This document shows, piece by piece, positions 40,795 through 52,188 of a DNA stretch of 64,000 nucleotides (positions within the stretch are counted from its first letter, which is position 1; each line of letters starts with the position of its first letter). Position numbers and translations under genes: made by a program. The notes under the pieces are model-generated. The model ran no database searches and had not been told where the DNA came from. It saw only the letters and a program-made list of their open reading frames with translations. Source of the DNA: Auriscalpium vulgare (taxonomy: Eukaryota; Basidiomycota; Agaricomycetes; Russulales; Auriscalpiaceae). The DNA lies in assembly GCA_019915015.1 (NCBI GenBank), contig JAHBBC010000060.1:27316-91315 (forward strand), in the 5' to 3' direction.

Positions 40795-43700
40795 TAAAAA
40801 ATTGTGGCGATCCTAAGGGAAACCTTATTTATATATACTTCCTGAAGCAAAACATTGTATTAGGGAAAGGAAAGGAAATCAACCGAGACTCCGAAAGTAA
40901 TGGTGAGTGAAATCGGATTAGCCAAAAGATTAAAATAATTTGAAATAATATATATAATTCTATTTGAAATGGGGTTGGAATACCATTAATTATAGAAATT
41001 ATTTATATTAATAATAAATTAAATAATTTTTTATTTAATAATTATTATTCAAAGAAGGTATTCAGTCCTGTAGAATTATTAAAATTTTATTTAAAAGTAC
41101 GACGAGAGAAAACTTGTCGGAATATAGGGGTACCATCCTCTAAGGCTAAGTATTATAAATTTAGCGATAGTGAAAAGTACTGTAAAGGAAAAGTTGAAAA
41201 AGTGAGTTGTATAACGAAATGAAATAGACTTGAATTAGTAACTCTATAAGCAGTCGAAGTTTTAATTATAAAATGACGGCGTACCTTTTGCATAATGGGT
41301 CAGTAAGTTAATGGGAGTAGCAAGGTTAAAAGCCCTAGCGAAAGCGACTGGACTATTAGTATAAAAAAGAATTTAATTTTATTATTTTCTTTATAAATAT
41401 TTTATTTATTTTAAATAATAATAGAATTATCCCTTATTTTTTTTATTTTAATTAAAAAAAACTAAAAATATAAGTGATTTATTTACTTTATATAGTGTTG
41501 GGTTAAGTTACTTCTATTAGACCCGAAGCCAGTTGATCTTTCCAAGACCAGATTATAATGGATCGAACGGTTGAATGTTGCATAATTCTCCGAAGAGTTT
41601 TGGAAAGCGGTGAAATGCCAATCTTAACTGGTGATAGCTGGTTTTCTACGAAACATATTTAAGTATGACATCTATACAAAATTTATGAAGGTACAGCACG
41701 GCAATTCCCAATTAATTTTAGAATAGTAAAATTTAAAAAGTTACTATATCTATTAAGCGTTTAGGTTGCGGGGACCTCGAAAATCTTACCAATGGAAGCG
41801 AAACTCGGAAGTACATAAATTGATGATAGATATTCAGACTGCTCATGATAAGTTGGGTAGTCAAGACGGAAACAGCCGAGAACATGGATCAAGGTCCCGA
41901 ATGATTATTAAGTGAAATTAAGGAAGTAACACATTGAATGCAGCTGTAAAGTGAGCCTGGTAGTCGCTATCTTTTAATGACCGTTGTAACAACGTAGCAG
42001 CCTTTAGATTGTTGCACCGAAAATTTAACGGGTCTAAATAATCAACCGATATCCTGTTGATTAAAAATATTTCTTTTTAATATTTAATTATTTAATTATT
42101 TAATTATTAAATTCTCTTATTTTTAATTTAGGTAGTAGAACATTCAGTATAACTATTGATAAACAGTGTTTCATTGTTTGGAAGTAACTGAAGAGATAAT
42201 GCTGACATGAGTAACGTAAAAAGAAGTTATAATACTTCTCGCCGAATACGAAAGGGTTATAAGGAAAGGTTAAACCGCCTTATGTTAATGCGGCCTCTAA
42301 GGTTCAAAACCAATGTTTTGACTGATGAGTAGTATACTGAAAGTCCATATGGTAAATATAATGGACCAGGAAAATTAAGTATATTAATTTAAATTATTTT
42401 TTTCATTATATAATTTTTATATTATATTGATTTAAAGTATTAGTTGTAATTTTTATTGAGTAAAATTAATTTAAATTATCTTTATATAATTTTTATTAAA
42501 TATAATTATTAATATTATATAATTAAATAGTTATAATTTATTTTTTAAATTAAAATTATTTAGCCTATTGGTCATTTTGTTAAATATTCTCGGCCTAGCC
42601 ACTAATATTTAATCTTAAAAAGCCGGAGCCTGAAATGGTGCCAAGATAGATTAATAATTTTTTATTAAATGGTCTTTAATAATTAATTTTGATCAAAAAA
42701 ATAATTTAAATTAAGATTAAAACTACCGTACCCTAAACCGACACAGGTTCGTAAGTAGAGTATACTAAGGCGTAGAGCTAAAAGTTGTTAAGGAACTCGG
42801 CAAGTTCTCCTCATAAGTTTGACGATAAGAGGAACCGTTAATATTTTTATTAGCCATAATTTAAATTAATTATACGGTATAATAAAATCGGAGGCCCCGA
42901 CTGTTTACTAAAAACACAATTCAGAGCAATGATTAATATCATAGTATTCTGAATGAAATTTGCCCAATGCCATTAATATAAGAGAGGTAATAGGAAACTG
43001 TTACTAATCGAAAGTCTGGTTAATAGCGGTCTTAACTATGAGGATCCAAAGGTAGCAAAATAAATTGGCCATTAAATGTGGTCCGGTATCAATAATGTAA
43101 CGATGGTCTCACTGTCTCTACAACTTGCTCAGTGAAATTGAATTACCCGTGCAGATGCGGGTTACCTCCAGGGGGACGGGAAGACCCTATGCAGCTTTAC
43201 TGTAGTTAGTTATCATGTTAATAAAATTCTTAGTTAATAGTAATTAGGGAAGTCGATAGACAATAAATGGAATACCTTAAAGCTAAGATTTTATCAATGT
43301 TTACCTTATAAGTTTTTATATTTATTTAAAAATAAAGGGAGAGTTGACTAATTGGCAGTTTGACTGGGGCGGTCGTCTTTAATAGAGTAGCAAAGTACAT
43401 CCAAATATTTTAATTTTAATAATAATATTTTAGCAATTTAATATTCAGACAGAAACATAGATTTTAAATAATAAATCAATTAATTATAAATAACTTTTTA
43501 TAAAGGTATGCTAGAAATTGAATGGAGATCAATCAACCAGTGAAGGGTTATGTAGGGCGTAATGGCGGAAAGCATGCTTAACTGAAAGACTTAGAAGTCG
43601 CACAGATACGTAAGTAGGGCATAGTGACCCCTCGTTATTTTATGGAATAGACGGGGATCAATCGATAAAAGTTACGCTAGGGATAACAGGCTGATAGCCG

Positions 43701-44470
43701 GCGAGAGTACACATTGTCCCGGCTGTTTGGCACCTTAACTAAAATTTACATTAAATCTTTTTTTTTTGTAGATTTCAAATCAGATAAGATTTCAAATCAG
43801 AGAATTTGTTTTTAATAAAAATTTATAATACATCGGGGATTTTAAATAATAATGTTTAATTAGAAGTTGGCTATAGGCTGGAACACCCTTAGAGCTTTAA
43901 ATACTATACAGTGAGAAGATTAATAGTTAAAATTTTAAAGATTGGGCAATCAGCAGGGAAGTTATTTAGAATAGGTAATAGCTACTGTAAATTAAAACTA
44001 TCTAACCCCTCAACGACTACACGCCAACATCCAGCTGCTTCATTAATTGTATTCTTAATGCTGGATGAAGATATAGTCTAAACTTAACTGAAAAGTTAAG
44101 AATTTTAATAATTTTTTTAAATTTAAATTAATTCTTAAAATAAAATGCGATGTCGACTCATCCTATCCTCCGGGGGAAGAAGCTTGGAAGGGTTCGGCTG
44201 TTCGCCGATTAAAAGGGTACGCGAGTTGGGTTTAATACGACGTGAGTCAGTATGGTCCCTATCTTCTGGAGGGACAAATAGTAAAAAGGGGCAGACCTTC
44301 TAGTACGAAAGGATCAATAGGCTGTGTTTCTCTAGTGTACCAATTGTTGAAATAAATTTTTTATTTTGTTGTAATTAATTATAAGTATGCATAGTTGGGT
44401 AGCCACAAACATAATAGATAAGCGCTGAATGTATATAAAGCAAGAAACTAACCCCTAGATACTATCTTCA
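40795..44470 (+). rRNA. rnl: Large subunit ribosomal RNA (one intron)
   Basis: RNA of the large mitoribosomal subunit, including the peptidyl-transferase centre. Landmarks are GAGACTCCGAAAGTAATGG (about 40884), GGTGATAGCTGGTTTTC (about 41630), GGACCTCGAAAATCTTACC (about 41774), ATGGCGGAAAGCATGCTTAA (about 43562), GTTACGCTAGGGATAACAGG (about 43671), TGTTTGGCACCT then CGATGTCGACTCATCC (split by the intron) and CTTCTAGTACGAAAGGATCA (about 44297). Both ends are estimates. The mature length is about 3.26 kb after removing the 412-bp intron. AT-rich expansions occur near 41365-41480 and 42370-42720. Confidence 0.94.
43736..44147 (+). mobile_element. rnl group I intron without ORF
   Basis: Sits between TTTGGCACCT and CGATGTCG, which corresponds to the known fungal insertion site after E. 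coli 23S position 2500. It ends with G. Core segments are CAATCAGCAGGGAAG (about 43947), CCTCAACGACTACACG (about 44007) and GAAGATATAGTCTAAAC (about 44068). A hairpin of CATCCAGC with GCTGGATG is part of the core. A repeated AAATCAGATAAGATTTCAAA word lies near 43777. No endonuclease frame. Confidence 0.88.
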
Positions 44471-45132
44471 GATTTCTCTCCTTTACTCTTTTTTTTTAAA
44501 ATAATAAAGGTTATAATTTTTAAATTCTTCCAAAATTTAAAGATAAAAGAGAATAATATCTGAATTTATAAGAAATAGAACATTTCTAAATAGGATGCAA
44601 ATGAAAGTATTGTAAAGTATTAAGTTTAGCATTACTAATTTATTAAATAGACTTGATGTTTAAAATTGTTTAAATAAATTTAATTAAAATAAATAACAAA
44701 AATAAATAAGCCTATATATTTATTTATTTTATGGTCCGTATTTTTCCTACTTTCAATTCTATTTAATTATTTTTAAGTAGGTAAGTAGGACAAGGATATA
44801 AAATTTATATCTTAAGTATTATTTTAGTCTTTTACTTATTGATTTAACTGTCTTTTCAATAATAGTTCATAATTAAATAATTTTGGTTTTTTTGTTGTTA
44901 GTATTTTATAAAGTTAAATAATAAAGTAAATAAAAAAAGTATAAAAAGCTAAAATTATTTTCTTATATTTTGTTATAATTTAAGAATCGTTTGTTTTCTA
45001 AGCATTAAAATAAAATAATAATGAATAATAAGACTAACCACACACATTTTTTTTAACTTTTACTTTTACACAAGAAAATAAATAAAAGGATAATAATAAA
45101 TTTAATAATAAAATAACTTAACAAAAATATTA
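44471..45132. other. rnl 3' spacer
   Basis: AT-rich, no gene seen on either strand. Confidence 0.4.
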
Positions 45133-45265
45133 TAAACAAAATAGTATCATTATTACTAATTTTTATATATTTTATATAGTATATTATTATATAATAATTT
45201 AATATTTTATTATTAAAATAATATTAATTTAATGCTTGAATTAAGAATGAAGCTTAATTATATGA
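45133..45265 (+). repeat. Leader repeat L3, partial copy
   Basis: Matches the distal part of L3 at 13990-14131: AAATAGTATCATTATTACTA, AATTTTTATATATTTTATAT and TTTAATGCTTGAATTAAGAA then AGCTTAATTATATGA. No ORF follows; it is an orphan. Confidence 0.72.
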
Positions 45266-45301
45266 TCATAAAATAACTCTTGTTTGTTGAACCGAATTGT
45301 G

Positions 45302-45336
45302 ACCATTGTGGCCATTGTGGCCATTGTGGCCATTGT
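45302..45336. repeat. GC-rich 9-bp tandem cluster (GGCCATTGT)n
   Basis: Nearly four copies of a 9-bp unit in AT-rich spacer, another member of the 9-mer cluster class. Confidence 0.82.
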
Positions 45337-45637
45337 AAGGGGGAAGGTAAAATTTCGAATTTTTTAAATTCTAAGTCCTTTAATTACTATTAATTTTATT
45401 TATTTATAAATTTATAAATTTAATAAAATAACAGTACTTAGGAGTATAGTATAGAAAAAATAATTTTTTATCATCTATAAAAAAAAAAGATAAGAGATGT
45501 ACTTAACTTCGGATATTTTAAAATTTATTTATTAACTTAAATAGTTAATAAGGTATATATATTTCACAACACAGTAAGTGCTGTAACAGTATAAATAATT
45601 TTTGATAACATATTTTGTTTTATTGTTATTTTTTTTA

Positions 45638-45800
45638 AGATAGCGTCTAACATATACAATAATTTAAAAAGTATACTCTTTTATTATAATATTATAAATA
45701 ATAATTAAATTAATATTTATAATTACTACATTATTATTAAACAAATTAACGAATTCGTATTATAGTTACTTAAAGAAAATAAAGATTTATATTAATTAAT
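45638..45800 (-). repeat. Mosaic orphan leader (atp9-type plus L1)
   Basis: Positions 45638-45689 match the sequence upstream of atp9 (AAGATAGCGTCTAACATATA, then AATTTAAAAAGTATACTC). Positions 45690-45800 match the L1/cox3 leader in minus orientation (ATTACTACATTATTATTAAA, CAAATTAACGAATTCGTATT). No ORF follows downstream on the minus strand, so two leaders have been joined and left without a gene. Confidence 0.75.
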
Positions 45801-46046
45801 TTTATTTAATTAATTTTATTTAATTCTTTTGAAGTAAGGTGAAGATAAATATTTTTATTATTAATTAGGCTTATACTATTCTTTTTTTTTTTAACAAAGA
45901 CAAACATAAAAAGAGGTAGGGGGGTAGTTACAATATAAAGCTTCTTACTTAAATTAAAAAGATGTTTAACACTATAAATAAATAAATTAGAAGTATTAAA
46001 ACAAAAATAATCAAGGTTTTAGAATGAAGTGTAATTATATAATCTT

Positions 46047-46866
46047 TTAACTCAGGAATTTACTTATTCTATTAATATCTTCAATTTCATTTAAAATAAA
46101 TTTAGGTCAATTTCTAGGAATATTTTTAAATTCTAGTTCATAGAATAATTTATATTTTAAATATATTAAAAAGTATATAAATATAAAACATATAGCATAT
46201 ATTAGTATTAACCATTTAATAATATACATTTCTTTATAAATAACACTCATAATAGAAACAAATATTCTTAGAGGATAATTATACTTATCATCCAAGTTAA
46301 AATAATATTTTAAAATAAAACACCAAATTTATATACAAATACTTGAATATTTAATCAACTTAAACCAATTAATATTATTATTTTTGAATATTTTTGTAAT
46401 AAATCCTAAAAATAAAGATTTACTTATATTGTTGTCTTTGTCTAAATTAGAAGAAGATGGAGTATTATCAGGTAGATCTATATCAGATGGTAAACCAATA
46501 GGACCTACTAAGAATAATATTAACAATAATGAGAAAGAACAGAAAATATTAAAAATTAAGATTTGATCTTGAAAACTAAAGCTATTTAAAAAATCTATTC
46601 ATTGATTAAAAGCAGAAAGTAAGGCATCTAATATTGAGCTGTTAATTACATCATTACCTATTACACTGGAGACTGAATCATTTGATCCATAGTAGACAAA
46701 GGCACAGACACAGAAGTTAAGATTTTTAAGATTATAATAATTCTTAAGTAGTATTATATCTAGTAATGAATTAAAATATAAATCTTTTTTTTTTATTAAT
46801 AAATTAATAATAATGTACCGAAAAGCCAAGTAACTAAATTCAAAACTATTGTATAATAAGTTTAAT
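46047..46866 (-). pseudogene. Decayed paralogue of orf453
   Basis: In minus-strand translation table 4, an open frame from about 46866 to a TAA at 46329-46331 reads through TGA Trp codons. It contains PSDIDLPDNTPSSS then KDNNISKSLFLGFITKIFKN, nearly identical to orf453. After the TAA, where orf453 has TGA (Trp), the same frame continues as IWCFILKYYFNLDDKYNYPL... and MYIIKWLILIYA. It then drifts out of frame by a one-base deletion and stops at 46047. The upstream part differs from orf453 and has no ATG, so it is a chimera as well as a pseudogene. Confidence 0.75.
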
Positions 46867-46880
46867 AAAAAAATTTATTT

Positions 46881-47215
46881 ATTTTTACTAATTTAATAAT
46901 GGACTTTGGTGGACTTTTTTTTTAAGTCAAAATTCAGCAAATAGTTCTGGTTAGTTTTATTATTCAATCCCTATAACCTAATATTAACATATTTACTCTA
47001 TTTGTCTCCCAGTCTTAGTAAGACTAGACAAGAAAAAGCTCTACACACTACTCTCTTTTTATTCTGTTTGTGTTTAGATAAGATAATGCATAGAACATTC
47101 TTTACCTAAACTAATTTTTGTTTTATTATAATAGTTTGTTTGGTTTTTAACTAAGAAATAGAATAAGAGTAACTATTATATTTAATAAGTTACTTTACTA
47201 TATTTTTTTTGTAAT
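46881..47215. repeat. Direct repeat with 51491-51716
   Basis: Shares long stretches with 51491-51716, such as TTACTAATTTAATAATGGAC, AAAATTCAGCAAATAGTT and AGATAAGATAATGCATAGAA. This copy carries about 105 extra bases (about 46957-47062) between two TTTTATT words. Confidence 0.82.
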
Positions 47216-47361
47216 GGGTGGAATAGTTAAATTTTAATTCGCTTTATAAGGGGAAATTAAAATTTAAATAAGCTTTTGTTTATGATGTAAATTAAATTAT
47301 ATTATGATAAATTCTAAAGCTAAATTGAGAGGCCAGTAGTAAATAAGTTGGTGTAACCAAA

Positions 47362-47465
47362 GATGAAAATTTATTTTATTTGATGAAAATTTATTTTATT
47401 TGATGAAAATTTATTTTATTTGATGAAAATTTATTTTATTTTATTTTATTTTATTTTATTTTATT
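47362..47465. repeat. 20-bp tandem repeat then TTTTA tract
   Basis: Four copies of GATGAAAATTTATTTTATTT run from 47362 to 47441 and pass into a (TTTTA)n tract. It lies just beyond the 3' end of orf430. Confidence 0.88.
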
Positions 47466-47538
47466 TTTTTTTTTTAAGATTTAAAAATAAATATGTTCTA
47501 TTGTTTTTTTTTAAAATATTAAGTTCTTTTTTGCTTAT

Positions 47539-48831
47539 TCATTTAGAATAGTAAGACATATCATTTTTTAATAATAAATCTGCAATGAATTTATAATGAT
47601 TAAAAAATGCCTGAGTATTATTATTATTACTATTATTTTTAGTATCTTTTTTTTCTTTTGTAGATTTAAGATTAATTACATAAAACCTAGGATATAAAAT
47701 AAACAAACCTTTGTAATCGAAAAAATAAATTCTATAAAATTGATTAGAGTACAATTTTTCAATTAAAAATGATAAATTGTATAAGCAATCTATATAATGA
47801 TCTAAATATTTTTTCTCTTTTTCTTTCTTTTTATTTTTTTCCAAGTTTAGAATACTATTTTCTAATAAATAAATTATACCTAGAATATCTATTACTATAT
47901 TTTTAGCTTCTGAAATGCTTTTCCATTTAGCCGTAATAAAGTTATATCCTATCACATTTTCTTGATTATTCTTAATACTTTCCATTTTTTCTTTTTCTTT
48001 TAATTCAGGAGATGTATTATCTATTCTGGTTAATTCATCCATAAAGTTAAAGTTACCTGTAATAAAATTTAAGTATTTTCTTGATATAGTATTATCCTTA
48101 ACCACATTTAATTTATGGGATTCTTGTATAATACTATTATTTAAATATAGATTATTAAGTAGTAATAAAAACTTTGTTAAATTAGTTTCTACAGTAGAGA
48201 GTAAATGCCGTTTTGTATTGTATCCCCCAAAAATTCTAATGTTTACACTTCTAAAAATAAAATTTATTACTGGTCAGGGAATTTCCTCAAAGATAAATAT
48301 AAAATTTTGAAAGGGGTGATTATGATTTAGAAATAGTTTTTCTTTTGAACCTCATCTTTCTTTTATTCTTTGCATGGCTAAATCATAGTGTTCCTCCTCT
48401 TTAATAGGGTCACTAAAATTGTAATTAGGGTTAAAATTATCTATAGTATTTTTATAAATTACTCTGGCGTAATAGTCTTCCTTATTATTTAGAATATTTG
48501 TAATATAATCAAAAATATTTTCCCTATAAAATTTTAAATGTGCGGTTTCAATTAGTCTTTCTCCACCTTTAGGTACTGGTTTTATCGTAAAATTAATTAC
48601 AGTGAAGTTAGATTTTTTAAAAAAATCTGTGTTACTTAGGAGATCGTAATTTGTTTTCAATTTTTGAATATCGATTTCATAGGGGTAGTTTGTAATAGAG
48701 CAGACAGCATTCGTTTTATTTAAACTTTTTTTATCCAGTATATACTCTATCTTAGATCTATCATCGTCCTGACCTTTAACTCTTACGATCGAAGCGATGA
48801 TTTGTAATTTTTTTTGTTTTAAATTTGTCAT
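47539..48831 (-). CDS. orf430, unknown protein
   Basis: An uninterrupted 430-codon frame in translation table 4 (TGA Trp at several sites, for example KERWGSKEK). It starts MTNLKQKKLQIIASIVRVKG and ends NDMSYYSK. No family recognised. It is rich in Lys, Asn and Ile, mostly hydrophilic, with a leucine-rich stretch (TNLTKFLLLLNNLYLNN, about residue 220) and a Lys/Glu run (KNKKKEKEKKYLDHYIDC, about residues 330-347). The ATG at 48831 lies about 40 bp from a clear L1 leader (48867-49018), so it was probably expressed like cox3. The intact length in a region of decay suggests recent arrival or constraint. An origin from an integrated plasmid is inferred from context. Confidence 0.68.
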
Positions 48832-48866
48832 TTGTTATTTTTTATTTTTGTTTTTTAAATTTTATT

Positions 48867-49018
48867 TACACTATAGCTCTTAATGTATATTTAATCTCTT
48901 TATTAAGATCTTATATTATAAATAATAATAAATTAATATTTATAATTACTACATTATTATTAAACAAATTAACGAATTCGTATTATAGTTGCTTAAATTA
49001 GATAAAGATTTATATTAT
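48867..49018 (-). repeat. Leader repeat L1 upstream of orf430
   Basis: Minus-strand copy of the cox3 leader: CACTATAGCTCTTAATGTAT, AATCTCTTTATTAAGATC and ACAAATTAACGAATTCGTAT are all present in order. It carries nearly the full 190-bp element. Confidence 0.83.
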
Positions 49019-49672
49019 TATTTAATTATTTTAATTTTTTTTTTTAAATAATATAAACTTATTTATTCTTTTAGTAATAATATAAACTTATTTATACTTT
49101 TATGTAAAAATGGAAGTTAAAAAAGATGTTTAAACTATTTTTTTAATTCAATTACTTTTAATTATTTTGTGTGTAGGAACCGTAGGTTAGTATTAAAGTA
49201 GGAACAAAAGATAGGCTCCGTAGGCTCCGCAGGCCTTTGTATACTTAAAATAATCAGGGCTATTTTTGTTTTTTTTGTAGATAGGGGGACAAAGGCTTTT
49301 ATTTACATTAAAAAAAAAACAAAAAGCCGCCTACACATTACTTCTGTGGCACCTATGGGTTTATATATTAATTACCTAATGGTCAGGTTAAACTAGTTAA
49401 AAATACTTTTATTATTTTAATTGATTCAAAAATTAATCTTTTAAAATATATATATATATTTATAGTCATGGAAGACAATGGTAAGTATGGTTCCGTATTT
49501 GTAATATAAATATTTATATTTATATTTATTATTAATTAGGCTTAAACATATACTATTATTATTCTTATTCTTAGTCTTATTATTATTCTGATTAAAACAA
49601 ACAAAAATAGGTAAATATTGTAAGTGGTAGGGGGAGTTATAATATGGAGCTTCTAACTTTATCAAATTATAA
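49019..49672. other. Spacer between orf430 leader and orf453
   Basis: No gene. It holds a GC-cluster (GGCTCCGTAGGCTCCGCAGG then CCTTTGTATACTTAAAATAA) at about 49212-49250. The 3' part of the repeat shared with 45820-46000 (TTATTAATTAGGCTTA..., ATAACACTATAAATAAATAA) begins near 49525. Confidence 0.5.
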
Positions 49673-51034
49673 TTAAAAATATAACACTATAAATAAATAA
49701 ATTAGAGTTAATAAACAATAAAAAATAAATGTTCTATAATAAAGTGAAGTCAAAGGAATTTTTAATTCTGTTAATTTACTTTCTTTATTAAATTTTTCTA
49801 TTCAATTTAAAATAAATTTAGGTAAATTTCTAGGGATATTTTTAAATTCAACTTCGTAGAAATATTTATATCTTAAATATACTAAAAAGCATATAAATGT
49901 TATAATAAAAGCGTAAATTAGTATTAACCATTTAATAATATACATTTCTTGAGATATAAAATTTTTAATATAAAGAAATATTGTTAAAACATAATTATCC
50001 TTATCATCCAATTTAAAATAATATTTTAAAATAAAAGTCCAAAGTCATATAAACAGACTTAAATATTTAAACCACTTAAACCAATTAATTTTATTATTTT
50101 TAAATATTTTTGTAATAAATCCTAAAAATAAAGATTTACTTATATTGTTGTCTTTGTCTAAATTAGAAGAAGATGGAGTATTATCAGGTAGACCTATATC
50201 AGATGGTACACTAATAGGACCTATTTCTTGTGTTTGTGTTATTTCAATAATGTGTCTAGAAGGTCATTTGTCTTGTAAATAATACAAACCTCCCAATAAA
50301 ACAGGTATAGCTATAAAGAAAACAGTATTTAATTTTTTATTATACTTATTAATCTGTAAATTTTGATGTTCTGTACTTGCATCTTTAGAAAATACTGGTG
50401 GTTGATGATACCTTATATAGGTACTAAATAAGGCTCTAAACCCTAAAGTTACACTTACAAGACTAAACATTTGTATAGAATTAAAAATTACACCGCTTTT
50501 ATCTAATATATTTATATTTGATTTATTAGATTCAGCTATTAATTTAATAATATCATTAACTGAAATATTACTAGTATCCAGATTAATTGTAACATCCTTG
50601 GGAGTACTATCTATTATTTGTTGTCAACTAGAAATATTCAAAGTGTTTTGCATATAATTATCTAATTTGACTATACATTGTAATAGCTGATTTTTATTAG
50701 TTAAGCCACTTAGTAAATCATTTTTCCTACTTAATTGTATTCCCGCTATAATTCCATTTTCTTCTAATATTTCTACTGCACTTTTATAATTATTATTAGA
50801 TAGTTCTATATCAGCTTTAAATCTTTTTTTAAAGTTATCTAAATGATTTTTAAAAAAAATAAAATTATCTTTTTCATCGATATAATTAGGAAATGATTCA
50901 TTAAAAGTTGAAGTAGTGGCTTCAAATACTTCTGTAGCGGACATTGGTTCACTTTCTTTTTTTATTTGAGGTAAACCACTTAATAAGTTATTTATTTCTT
51001 GGTCTGTTAATTGTATGTTTCCTATTTTTTTCAT
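49673..51034 (-). CDS. orf453, plasmid-type membrane protein
   Basis: A continuous 453-codon frame in translation table 4, starting MKKIGNIQLTDQEINNLLSG at 51034 and ending TAA at 49673-49675. No family recognised. The N-terminal 190 residues are soluble and acidic. Membrane spans are likely near residues 237-254 (VFFIAIPVLLGGLYYL), 323-340, 363-386 (MYIIKWLILIYAFIITF) and 436-453. A linker PSDIGLPDNTPSSSNLDKDN lies near residue 280. The L3 repeat sits directly upstream. A decayed partial paralogue is at 46047-46866. Intactness and the leader suggest a once or still expressed ORF of an integrated plasmid. Confidence 0.7.
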
Positions 51035-51065
51035 TTGTTAATTTGTAAATTTTTTTTTTTCAACA

Positions 51066-51362
51066 AGAGGTAAGTTATATATAATTAAGCTTGCACTCTT
51101 AATTCAAGCATTTAATTAATATTATTAATATAAAAAAAATATATAAACAATATCCTATATAAAATATATAAAAATTAGCAATTATAATACTAATTTTGTT
51201 AATTAATAAAGCTTTACATAAAATATTATTCTATTCTTCTTCTTCTCTTTATAAATTTACACTAATAATAAGTAATAATAATATACCATTACTAGGTAAA
51301 ATGATATAATGTAAAAGAAATTATTAAAATTTACTTCATCATGTTCTTTTATTATATTAAAC
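51066..51362 (-). repeat. Leader repeat L3, copy 2 (inverted)
   Basis: Reverse complement of 13828-14140; landmarks are ATTAAGCTTGCACTC, TTCAAGCATTTAATTAATAT, ATTCTTCTTCTTC and ACCATTACTAGGTAAAATGA. It lies 30 bp from the orf453 start. Together with copy 1 it forms a pair of long inverted repeats 37 kb apart, which could support recombination or reflect plasmid termini. Confidence 0.78.
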
Positions 51363-51490
51363 ATCTTTTTCTTTTACTAAATAACCATGTGTTATTGTAA
51401 TTTTAATAAATAAATAAAAAGAAAGGGTTAATTATTAATAAAAATGGCCAGATAATAGTTAACATAAATTTAATGAAGTTATTATGGTAT

Positions 51491-51716
51491 ATTTTTACTA
51501 ATTTAATAATGGACTTTTTTTAATTAAGTCAAAATTCAGCAAATAGTTTTGGTTAGTTTTATTCTGTTTGTGTTTAGATAAGATAATGCATAGAACATTC
51601 TTCTATTACCTAAACTAATTTTTGTTTTATTATAATAGTTTGTTTGGTTTTAAACTAAGAAATAGAATAAGAGTAACTATTATATTTAATAAGTTACTTT
51701 ATTATATATTTTTTTT
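51491..51716. repeat. Direct repeat with 46881-47215
   Basis: Second copy of the segment with AGATAAGATAATGCATAGAA and TTTGTTTTATTATAATAG, lacking the 105-bp extra piece. Confidence 0.82.
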
Positions 51717-51728
51717 TAATTAAATTAA

Positions 51729-51799
51729 TAAGCCCAAGAAGATTTGAACTTCTATAAATTTCTCATCAAGAAATCATTCTACCATTAAATTATAGGCTT
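51729..51799 (-). tRNA. trnI: tRNA-Ile (GAU), copy 1
   Basis: Acceptor AAGCCTA with TGGGCTT (one G-U), anticodon arm ATTTC-TTGATGA-GAAAT, T loop TTCAAAT. Identical to the copy at 56818-56888. Confidence 0.9.
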
Positions 51800-52188
51800 T
51801 ATTTAATATTTTATTTGCTCTTATATAAAGAACAGAACTTAAAATTATATTAAATTTATGTTATATAATATTATTTTTTTTTTTAATATTTATAAAAACT
51901 AAATTAATAATATCGTGTCCTTAGGAGCCTAAGGACAATTAGGTATCAAAGGTAAAGGCTAAGAAGTACGGTAACTATAGTAATTACAGTAGTATGGTAA
52001 ATATGGTAAGTATGATAAGTACGGGGAGGGGGGTTGATATAATTTTATATCTAATTTGTTTATTTAAAATAAAATAAATTTGATATAATTTTATATCTAA
52101 TTTGTTTATTTAAAATAAAATAAATTATAAATTAGAATTTTTAATTTGTTATTAAAATAACAAAATTATCTTATAATATATCATAAAA
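51800..52188. other. trnI-atp9 spacer
   Basis: AT-rich. It contains a direct tandem repeat of about 55 bp (TTGATATAATTTTATATCTA plus ATTTGTTTATTTAAAATAAA) at about 52033-52130 and GGTAAGTATGATAAGTACGG words near 52000. No gene seen. Confidence 0.45.

Noticed and set aside
47362..47441. CRISPR-like regularity of the 20-bp repeat
   Set aside because: Units are directly adjacent with no spacers; a simple tandem repeat in a mitochondrial genome.
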